Below, in pieces: positions 1-5,212 of a DNA stretch of 6,205 nucleotides. The position numbers and the translations under genes were made by a program. Origin of the DNA: Actinomycetes bacterium (GTDB taxonomy: Bacteria; Actinomycetota; Actinomycetes; Mycobacteriales; Mycobacteriaceae). Numbering within the stretch: the stretch's first letter is position 1; each line of letters starts with the position of its first letter. The stretch is taken from contig JAEZDV010000114.1 in NCBI GenBank assembly GCA_023417985.1, positions 1-6,205 on the forward strand, written 5' to 3'. The notes beneath the pieces are model-generated. The model worked only from the letters and a program-made list of their open reading frames with translations. It did not search any database and had not been told where the DNA came from.

Positions 1-128
1 CCGAACAGCAGCCCGGTGGCAGCCTCTGCACTCTCCGGCGAGTCGTGCCGTGTGGTCAGCAGCCCGTCGAGCAGTCCGCGCGGCTCGTCACGGGAGGGCG
101 GCATTCCGAGGGGTAGTGGGATCGGCAC
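1..128 (-). CDS. Partial leftward gene, N-terminus only, function unknown
   Basis: This is the first 42 codons of a leftward gene that runs off the window. From GTG at 128 it begins VPIPLPLGMPPSRDEP and continues as a mostly hydrophilic helix-prone stretch (RGLLDGLL, then ESAEAATGLLF). No stop interrupts the frame and third codon positions are mostly G or C, which supports coding. Two starts are possible. GTG at 128 lies exactly 7 nt after a TAGCCT -10 hexamer, which suits a leaderless mRNA. ATG at 104, eight codons later, has only a poor CTCGGA in front. I prefer GTG 128 but cannot exclude ATG 104. I do not recognise the family from so short a piece. The gene is divergent from the DUF2470 gene and shares its promoter region with it. 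Confidence 0.5.
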   Translation of the reverse strand, partial: MPIPLPLGMPPSRDEPRGLLDGLLTTRHDSPESAEAATGLLF

Positions 129-135
129 AGATCCC

Positions 136-163
136 AGGCTAGACCCCGGGCTCTTGCGGTCAC
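136..163 (-). promoter_or_regulatory. Leftward promoter for the partial gene
   Basis: Read on the minus strand, GTGACC (163-158, four of six match to TTGACA) is followed by a 16-nt spacer and TAGCCT (141-136, a TANNNT hexamer). Seven nucleotides then lead to GTG at 128. If the transcript starts at that G, the mRNA is leaderless. The assignment rests on spacing and motif match only. Confidence 0.4.
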
Positions 164-182
164 GACGCGCGTGACTTAGGTT
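154..182 (+). promoter_or_regulatory. Rightward promoter of the DUF2470 gene
   Basis: TTGCGG (154-159) and TAGGTT (177-182, a TANNNT hexamer) are separated by an ideal 17 nt. Transcription would begin near 189-190, giving a leader of about 22 nt with a strong Shine-Dalgarno. The -35 overlaps the -35 of the divergent promoter at 158-159. The -10 lies inside the iron box, so a bound repressor would block RNA polymerase directly. Confidence 0.5.
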
Positions 183-194
183 TGCCTCACCTAT
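176..194 (+). promoter_or_regulatory. IdeR/DtxR-type iron box
   Basis: The 19-mer TTAGGTTTGCCTCACCTAT matches the actinobacterial IdeR/DtxR consensus TWAGGTWAGSCTWACCTWA at 16 of 19 positions. The mismatches are at 183, 188 and 194. Both half-sites keep the AGGT/ACCT core. In known regulons the Fe(II)-loaded repressor binds such boxes over promoters of iron-acquisition and heme genes. Here the box covers the -10 and probable start site of the DUF2470 gene, so repression under iron sufficiency is expected. Its effect on the leftward promoter, whose -35 begins 13 bp away, is unknown. Confidence 0.75.
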
Positions 195-199
195 TCACC

Positions 200-205
200 A
201 GGAGG
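200..205 (+). promoter_or_regulatory. Strong ribosome binding site fixing the DUF2470 start
   Basis: AGGAGG lies 6 nt before ATG at 212. This fixes the start there rather than at the in-frame TTG at 182, which would place ten codons inside the iron box and promoter. Confidence 0.85.
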
Positions 206-211
206 GTTGCC

Positions 212-979
212 ATGCACACCACGTCCGCCGCCGTTCCCGCACCGACCACGGCCGAACGTGTGCGCACCGCCCTCATCCGCGCCGACACCACACACCTCGC
301 CGTGGACGGCTGCGATCCGATTCCCACCGCCGTCCACCACCTTCACACCGACGACGACGTCGCGATCGCGGTGCCCGCGAACAGCATCGCCGTCGCAAAG
401 GCACGGCAGGCGGGCACCGCCGGCCTTCCCGCCGTCCTCGAACTCACCGACCATTCACCGCTGACCCTCCGCAACCCCGTGCGCTCCCTCATCTGGCTCA
501 GCGGCATCCTGCACACCGTCGAGGAACCCCGATTGCTCGCCGCGGATATCGCGGAAACCCTCCCGCACCCCGGACTGCTCGATGTCGGTCACCGATCCGA
601 ACTGCTCCGGCTGCGTCTGAGTTCCGTCGTCGCTGCCGACACGACAGGCGCCGAGGCGGTGCACGTCGTGGACGTGCTCGACGCCACACCCGATCCGTTC
701 GCCGCACTCGAGACCGCCTGGCTCGAGCACCTCGAGGCCGAGCACGCCGATCTCGTCGTACGGATTGCACGTCGCATCCCGGAAGCGCGGCGCGGCGGAC
801 GAATTCGCCCACTGGGCATCGACCGCTACGGCGTCCGCCTGCGCATCGAATCGGGCCGGGGAGATCACGACGTACGCATCCCGTTCGACGAACCGGTGGA
901 CGACCCGGCCTCGCTGAGCCGGGCATTACGATTGCTCGCCGGATGCCCCTTCCGGAACGGACTGCACACACGCCGCTGA
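212..979 (+). CDS. DUF2470 domain protein, putative heme/iron-related
   Basis: The protein has 255 residues and no signal peptide or membrane segment, so it should be cytoplasmic. Residues about 163-245 look like a DUF2470 domain: a helix with AWLEHLEAEHADL (169-181), a strand GIDRYGVRLRI (202-212), a strand VRIPFDEPV (221-229) and a closing helix RALRLL (237-242). Residues about 15-155 look like the split-barrel (pyridoxamine-phosphate oxidase-like) half that often precedes it. This architecture is known from HugZ-type heme-degrading enzymes and from the plant glutamyl-tRNA-reductase-binding protein. The iron box over the promoter fits a role in heme or iron use, but the reaction is not shown by the sequence. 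A histidine (H252) lies four residues from the C-terminus, which recalls the C-terminal heme-ligand histidine of Helicobacter HugZ; this is only an analogy. The domain call is fairly firm; the function is tentative. Confidence 0.85.
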   Translation: MHTTSAAVPAPTTAERVRTALIRADTTHLAVDGCDPIPTAVHHLHTDDDVAIAVPANSIAVAKARQAGTAGLPAVLELTDHSPLTLRNPVRSLIWLSGILHTVEEPRLLAADIAETLPHPGLLDVGHRSELLRLRLSSVVAADTTGAEAVHVVDVLDATPDPFAALETAWLEHLEAEHADLVVRIARRIPEARRGGRIRPLGIDRYGVRLRIESGRGDHDVRIPFDEPVDDPASLSRALRLLAGCPFRNGLHTRR

Positions 980-1019
980 CCGAAGGAGCCCTGCCGCAAG
1001 GGGACTCCGGCGGCGTGTG
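967..1019 (+). terminator. Bipartite hairpin over the DUF2470 stop codon, possible terminator
   Basis: CACACGCCGC (967-976) is perfectly complementary to GCGGCGTGTG (1010-1019). Nested inside, GGAGCCC (985-991) pairs with GGGACTCC (1001-1008) with one bulged A. The outer arm begins before the stop codon (977-979). No U-tract follows, so this would be the U-less terminator type proposed for actinobacteria, or an RNA-stabilising 3' structure. A further short repeat, GGAAG/CTTCC (1026-1030/1045-1049), follows. Confidence 0.35.
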
Positions 1020-1109
1020 CGGCAAGGAAGCGTCTCGCGGCGGACTTCCGATCATGCTGACGCAAACTGTGGTTACCCGCGCGCCCGGATTCGATGATGA
1101 TCCACAGCC

Positions 1110-1125
1110 ACCGGCACATGCCGGT
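1110..1125. repeat. Near-palindrome upstream of the uptake operon, candidate operator
   Basis: ACCGGCA and TGCCGGT are perfect inverted 7-mers separated by CA, ending 38 bp before the start codon of the solute-binding protein. Size, symmetry and position suit a dimeric regulator's operator. It could equally be a small hairpin in the mRNA leader. The rest of the spacer (980-1163) shows no convincing promoter, although GATGAT at 1093-1098 is a weak -10 candidate. A loose CTGTGG/CCACAG pair lies at 1067-1072/1102-1107. No known riboswitch was recognised. Confidence 0.35.
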
Positions 1126-1163
1126 CCGGCCTCACCATCGATTTCCGAGCCCGAGGGAAGTAC

Positions 1164-2216
1164 ATGTTCCGCCTACGTCACGCCGGATTCACCACCGCCG
1201 CCGCTTTCGTCCTGACGGCGGTCGTTGCATGTGGGTCGGGGTCCACGGGCGGCGGCCTCTCCGCCGACAGCCCGCTTCCGACCGAGATCCCGGCCGGAAC
1301 GAAGATCGTCATCGCCGACCAGAGCGAACGGCAACAGGTCGCGCTGGCAGCGTCCGGCAACCTCGACTCGCTTCCGTTCGACTACGAGTTCGCGACCTTC
1401 CAGGGCGCACCCTCGATTCTCGAGGCGTTTCGCGCCGACGCCGTCGACGTCGCCTGGGCCGGTGAGATCATGGCCGTGCAGTCGCTCGTCGCGGGAGACG
1501 ACGTGCGGGTGATCGCCGCGATCCAGACCGACAACAGCCTCGACCTGGGTGTCGCGCCGGGTGCCGACATCGCGTCGCTCGCTGACCTGTCGGGCAAGCG
1601 GATCGGGTACGCCGAGGGCACCTCCCAGCAGGCCTTCGTCCTGCGAGCACTCGACAAGGCGGGTCTCGACGTCGACGACGTGAAACTCACGCCGATGGCA
1701 TTGGCCGACTTCCCGGACGCACTCCGGTCCGACCAGATCGACGCCGCACCGATGAGCGAACCGGTGTTCTCCCGGTACATGCGAACCCCCGGTGCCACCG
1801 CTCTGCCCAGGGAAGAGATCACCGACCTCAGTGACGGCATCTCGTACCTGTACTCGAGCGCGAGGGCACTGTCCGATCCCGCCACGGCAGCCGCGATCCG
1901 CGCCTATGTCGGCGCCTACATCGCCTCCGCGGACTGGGCGAACGACAACCGCGACGCATGGATCGACGAGTACTTCGTCCGCAGCCAGGGGCTCACGGCC
2001 GAAGACGGGCGCCGGATTCTGGACGCCAACGGGCCGACGACCTTCCCGCGACTCGACGAGAACCTCGTCGCCACCCAGCAGCACACTGTCGACGTGATCG
2101 ACGCCGCCGGTGAACTGCCGCAGCCCGTCGACGCCGCCGAAGCGTTCGACCTGCGCTTCGACGAAGTAGTCCAGTCCGCGGTCGCCGAAGCCGGCGCCGG
2201 ACACGTTCGCAACTGA
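1164..2216 (+). CDS. ABC transporter solute-binding lipoprotein (SsuA/TauA/NMT1-like)
   Basis: This 350-residue protein is the extracytoplasmic receptor of the importer encoded downstream. The N-terminus has basic residues, a hydrophobic segment (about 9-22) and a lipobox VVAC with the lipidated cysteine at C23, followed by a Gly/Ser linker; it should be anchored to the outer face of the membrane. The mature part has family hallmarks: ILEAFRADAVDVAWAGE (85-101), where the first lobe senses ligand, and LADLSGKRIGYAEGTSQQ (139-156), the typical LxGKxIG...GTS segment of sulfonate, taurine and nitrate-type receptors. FPDALRSDQIDAAPMSEP corresponds to the second lobe. The start is set by GAGGGAAG at 1153-1160, 3 nt before ATG. 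The monooxygenase gene follows after 18 bp, suggesting co-transcription. Family and role are clear. The ligand is not: an organosulfur compound is inferred from the neighbours, but other small organic anions or heterocycles remain possible. Confidence 0.9.
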   Translation: MFRLRHAGFTTAAAFVLTAVVACGSGSTGGGLSADSPLPTEIPAGTKIVIADQSERQQVALAASGNLDSLPFDYEFATFQGAPSILEAFRADAVDVAWAGEIMAVQSLVAGDDVRVIAAIQTDNSLDLGVAPGADIASLADLSGKRIGYAEGTSQQAFVLRALDKAGLDVDDVKLTPMALADFPDALRSDQIDAAPMSEPVFSRYMRTPGATALPREEITDLSDGISYLYSSARALSDPATAAAIRAYVGAYIASADWANDNRDAWIDEYFVRSQGLTAEDGRRILDANGPTTFPRLDENLVATQQHTVDVIDAAGELPQPVDAAEAFDLRFDEVVQSAVAEAGAGHVRN

Positions 2217-2234
2217 TCTCGAGGGGACCTTCTC

Positions 2235-3587
2235 ATGACGCACCGCCGACTCAACCTCAACGCCTTCATCTACCCGACCGGCCACCACGAAGCCTCGTGG
2301 CGGCACCCCGACAGCGCCCCCGAGCGCATCTACGACGTGCACTACTTCCAGGAACTGGCACGCACCGCCGAAGCCGCCGGACTCGATGCGGTGTTCTTCG
2401 CCGACGGGCCCGCACTGCGCACCGAGGTGAGGTACCGGCCGGACTACGGCCTCGAACCGATCACCACGCTCGTCGCGATGGCCACGGTCACCACGCACCT
2501 CGGCCTGATCGCCACCGCCTCGACCACGTACTACGAGCCCTACAATCTGGCCCGGCTGTTCTCGTCGCTCGACCACATCTCCGGTGGCCGCGCCGGATGG
2601 AACATCGTGACCACCGCGACGGATGCCGCGGCCGCGAACTTCGGCCTCACCGACCATCCCGACGTACAACAGCGGTATGCGCGCGCACGCGAATTCGTCG
2701 ACGCCACAGTGAAACTGTGGGATTCGTGGGAAGACGATGCAGTAGTCGCCGACAAGACCGCCGGGGTGTACGCCGACCCGGACAAGATCCACCGCGTCGA
2801 TGTGGAGGGTGAATACGTCAGCGTGCGCGGACCCTTCAACTCCGCACGCTCCCCGCAGGGACGCCCGGTCCTGGTCCAGGCCGGATCGTCGAACGACGGA
2901 CGCGATTTCGCCGCGAACTACGCCGAGGCGATTTTCACGGCGCACCAGCGGATCTCGGATGCGCAGGCGTTCTACTCCGATATCAAGTCACGCGCGGCCG
3001 CCGCCGGCCGCAACCCCGATCACGTCAGGATCCTGCCCGGCCTGAGCCCGTTCCTCGGAGCGACCGAAGCCGAAGCCCGGGACCTGCAACGTGAATTCGA
3101 CGAACTCACCATCGTCGAGTACGGCCTCGGGCAACTGCAGAAGATGGGCCGGATCGACGTGTCCGGACTCGAACTCGACGCGCGCGTGCCCGCCGAACTG
3201 TTCGCGGGGGCAGGAGACATCACGGACAACAACAACAGCCGCCGTCTCGTGTTCGCCAAGATCGTCGAGCGCGAACAGCCGACGTTGCGTCAACTGCTGC
3301 ACAAGCTCGCCGGTGCGCGCGGGCACAACGTCGTGGCCGGAACCCCCCTGCAGATAGCCGACATCATCGAGGAATGGTTCACCCGCGGTGCCGCCGACGG
3401 GTTCAACATCATGCCCCCGCAGTATCCGCAGGGGCTCGAGGCGTTCACCACCACCGTTGTCCCGATCCTGCAGGAACGCGGGCTGTTCCGCACCGAATAC
3501 ACCGGCACCACGCTCCGCGACCACTACGGTCTGCCCCGGCCCGAGAGCCGGTACTCCCGCACTCTCGCGACCGTCGGCAGGGCCTGA
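2235..3587 (+). CDS. FMNH2-dependent monooxygenase, NtaA/SnaA/DszA family (luciferase-like)
   Basis: The protein has 450 residues, close to the usual length for the NtaA/SnaA/DszA/SoxA branch of the bacterial luciferase-like flavin monooxygenases. These use FMNH2 from a separate reductase and O2 to cleave C-S, C-N or related bonds. Family features are GHHEASWRHP (16-25) near the N-terminus, the SGGRAGWNIVTT segment (116-127), VLVQAGSSNDGRDFAA mid-protein, and GTPLQIADIIEEWF leading to GFNIMPP (389-395) near the C-terminus. No signal peptide is present; it acts in the cytoplasm. GAGGGGA at 2221-2226 supports ATG 2235. Its place between a solute-binding protein and its permease suggests it oxidises the imported compound. 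DszA acts on dibenzothiophene sulfone and NtaA on nitrilotriacetate; homologues act on many substrates, so naming this one would be a guess. Sulfur scavenging is my preferred reading. No flavin reductase gene lies in the window, so FMNH2 must come from elsewhere. Confidence 0.92.
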   Translation: MTHRRLNLNAFIYPTGHHEASWRHPDSAPERIYDVHYFQELARTAEAAGLDAVFFADGPALRTEVRYRPDYGLEPITTLVAMATVTTHLGLIATASTTYYEPYNLARLFSSLDHISGGRAGWNIVTTATDAAAANFGLTDHPDVQQRYARAREFVDATVKLWDSWEDDAVVADKTAGVYADPDKIHRVDVEGEYVSVRGPFNSARSPQGRPVLVQAGSSNDGRDFAANYAEAIFTAHQRISDAQAFYSDIKSRAAAAGRNPDHVRILPGLSPFLGATEAEARDLQREFDELTIVEYGLGQLQKMGRIDVSGLELDARVPAELFAGAGDITDNNNSRRLVFAKIVEREQPTLRQLLHKLAGARGHNVVAGTPLQIADIIEEWFTRGAADGFNIMPPQYPQGLEAFTTTVVPILQERGLFRTEYTGTTLRDHYGLPRPESRYSRTLATVGRA

Positions 3588-3611
3588 CCCACCCGACGAA
3601 AGGACGAGCCC

Positions 3612-4502
3612 ATGAGCATGCCCACCGTCGACGTCAGGCGATTCGGAAGCGGTCCGGCCGGGGACGGCGCCACCGACCGGAAACCCGAACCGAAGGGTGA
3701 GGCCGATCTGCCCGCGCGACGCGGCCGCAGTCGCCTCGCGCCCGGACGGCCGATCAAGTTCGGCCTTGCCATCGGCCCGTCGATCCTGCTCGTCACCTGG
3801 ATCGTGGCGTCGGCGACCGGGCAACTCGACCCGAAGACACTGTCCGCGCCGTGGACCGTGGTGACCACCGCGTGGGACCTGATCGCCGACGGGCGTCTGC
3901 AGAGCAATCTGCTGACCTCCGTGCAGCGCGCGGTGATCGGCGGCGTCCTCGGAGTCTTCTTCGGGTTGCTGCTCGCGGTGATCTCCGGTCTGTCCCGGAT
4001 CGGCGAGGCGCTCGTCGACGGTCCGGTGCAGATCAAGCGGTCGATCCCGACGCTCGCACTGATGCCGCTGGCCATCCTCTGGTTCGGTATCGGCGAGGAG
4101 ATGAAGATCCTTCTCATCGCCCTGTCGGTGTTCGTTCCCGTCTACATCAACACCTATTCGGCGCTGCGCGGCATCGACTCCCGCTACGTCGAACTCGCCG
4201 AGACGCTGGATCTGTCTCGCGCGCAGTTCGTCCGGCGCGTGGCCCTGCCGGGCGCGCTCCCCGGATTCTTCACCGGCCTGCGCATGGCGGTGACGGTCGC
4301 CTGGCTCGCACTCGTCGTCGTGGAGCAGGTGAACGCGACCAGCGGGATCGGATTCCTCATGTTCCAGGCCCGCACCTACGGGCTCACCGACATCATCATC
4401 GTCGGACTCGTGGTCTACGCAATCCTCGGTTTCGGCAGCGACCTGCTGGTCCGGTCGGCGGAAAGGAAGGCCCTGTCGTGGCGCAAGACGATCGGAAGCT
4501 GA
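3612..4502 (+). CDS. ABC transporter permease (SsuC/TauC-like)
   Basis: This 296-residue membrane protein is the translocation subunit of a nitrate/sulfonate/taurine-type importer. After a polar, Arg/Lys-rich N-terminus of about 48 residues, longer than in E. coli SsuC, hydrophobic segments lie near 50-68, 104-126, 146-160, 164-184, 218-238 and 260-280. The cytoplasmic EAA loop that docks on the ATPase is at 194-213 (ELAETLDLSRAQFVRRVALP). It matches the EAA-x3-G-x9-I-x-LP spacing, but the conserved Gly is Asp (D200) and the Ile is Val. GAAAGGACG at 3598-3606 favours ATG 3612 over ATG 3618. It starts 24 bp after the monooxygenase gene and its 3' end overlaps the ATPase gene by 25 bp. The family is certain; the substrate depends on the neighbours. 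Confidence 0.93.
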   Translation: MSMPTVDVRRFGSGPAGDGATDRKPEPKGEADLPARRGRSRLAPGRPIKFGLAIGPSILLVTWIVASATGQLDPKTLSAPWTVVTTAWDLIADGRLQSNLLTSVQRAVIGGVLGVFFGLLLAVISGLSRIGEALVDGPVQIKRSIPTLALMPLAILWFGIGEEMKILLIALSVFVPVYINTYSALRGIDSRYVELAETLDLSRAQFVRRVALPGALPGFFTGLRMAVTVAWLALVVVEQVNATSGIGFLMFQARTYGLTDIIIVGLVVYAILGFGSDLLVRSAERKALSWRKTIGS

Positions 4503-5200
4503 CCGTCCGGACCTCGGGTCTCAGCCGGGGATTCGACGGACGCGCGGTTCTGCGCGATGTGAACCTCGAAATCCGCGAAGGCGAGTTCGTCGCGTTGCTC
4601 GGCCGCAGCGGTTCCGGCAAGAGCACGTTGCTGCGCGCCCTCGCCGAACTCGACCACGGAGTACCCGGAACCGGGGAGATCGAGGTGCCCCGCAACCGGG
4701 CAGTCGTGTTCCAGGATTCACGGCTGCTGCCGTGGGCGCGGGTGCTCGACAACGTCGTCCTCGGCCTGGGCGGCTCCGACGCGACGGACCGTGGCCGGAA
4801 GGCACTTGCCGAAGTCGGGCTCACCGGTCGTGAGGCGGCGTGGCCCAACGAACTGTCCGGTGGTGAACAACAACGTGTCTCGCTCGCACGATCACTCGTC
4901 CGCGAACCCGCGTTGTTGCTCGCCGACGAACCCTTCGGTGCGCTCGACGCTCTGACGAAGATCAAGATGCATGCGCTGCTCCAGGAGTTGTGCGCGGTCC
5001 ACCGGCCGGCGGTGCTGCTGGTCACCCACGACGTCGATGAGGCCATCGCCCTCGCCGACCGCGTGCTGGTGCTCGATCACGGGTCGCCGGCGGTGGAACT
5101 GACGATCGATCTGCCGCACCCCCGGGCAGCGCACCCCCTGCAGACGGCAGAGTATCGACGGATCCTGCTCGAGGCGCTCGGAGTCGAGGTTGCCGCCTGA
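4478..5200 (+). CDS. ABC transporter ATP-binding protein (SsuB/TauB-like)
   Basis: This 240-residue protein is the ATPase that drives the importer. All motifs are intact: Walker A GRSGSGKST (42-50), Q-loop VFQDSRLLPW (77-86), signature LSGGEQQRVSLARSL (126-140), Walker B LLLADEP (146-152) with catalytic E151, D-loop ALDA (155-158) and H-loop VTHDVDEA (182-189) with H184. The Q-loop 'RLLPW' form is typical of the nitrate/sulfonate/taurine group. The start is GTG at 4478, with AAGGAAGG at 4463-4470 and 7 nt spacing. The open frame continues upstream through the permease gene, but that part is out-of-frame noise. The 25-nt overlap with the permease gene implies translational coupling and roughly matched subunit synthesis. 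The protein would work as a dimer under a permease dimer. Confidence 0.94.
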   Translation: MAQDDRKLTVRTSGLSRGFDGRAVLRDVNLEIREGEFVALLGRSGSGKSTLLRALAELDHGVPGTGEIEVPRNRAVVFQDSRLLPWARVLDNVVLGLGGSDATDRGRKALAEVGLTGREAAWPNELSGGEQQRVSLARSLVREPALLLADEPFGALDALTKIKMHALLQELCAVHRPAVLLVTHDVDEAIALADRVLVLDHGSPAVELTIDLPHPRAAHPLQTAEYRRILLEALGVEVAA

Positions 5201-5212
5201 GGCTCGGGCAGA

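Noticed and set aside
140..155. McbR-like sulfur-regulator box (TAGAC-N6-GTCTA)
   Set aside because: Only the left half TAGAC is present; the right half reads CTCTT. It is not a credible site.
182..211. TTG start ten codons upstream for the DUF2470 gene
   Set aside because: Those codons overlap the -10 and the iron box and have no ribosome binding site, whereas ATG 212 has AGGAGG at ideal spacing.
1054..1215. Possible leader peptide before the uptake operon, checked as a cysteine-attenuation uORF
   Set aside because: The 53-codon frame from ATG 1054 has no ribosome binding site, contains one Cys only rather than a Cys run, and overruns the start of the solute-binding protein gene.
1094..1465. 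His/Arg-rich rightward frame beginning MMIHSHRHMP
   Set aside because: It overlaps the well-supported lipoprotein gene out of frame by about 300 bp and has no ribosome binding site. The His-rich start is a by-product of the spacer sequence.
1173..2945. Long leftward open frame of 590 codons
   Set aside because: It lies antisense across the solute-binding protein and half of the monooxygenase, both with clear family motifs. Its translation is Gly/Val/Arg-rich without recognisable domains, as expected for an antisense shadow in GC-rich DNA.
2988..3824. Leftward open frame of 278 codons
   Set aside because: It is antisense to the monooxygenase end and the permease start. The composition is Gly/Arg/Ala-biased, no domain is visible, and no ribosome binding site was noted.
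3851..4477. Upstream extension of the ATPase reading frame
   Set aside because: This part is the permease gene read in another frame and is Arg-rich nonsense. The GTG at 4478 with a strong Shine-Dalgarno is the real start.
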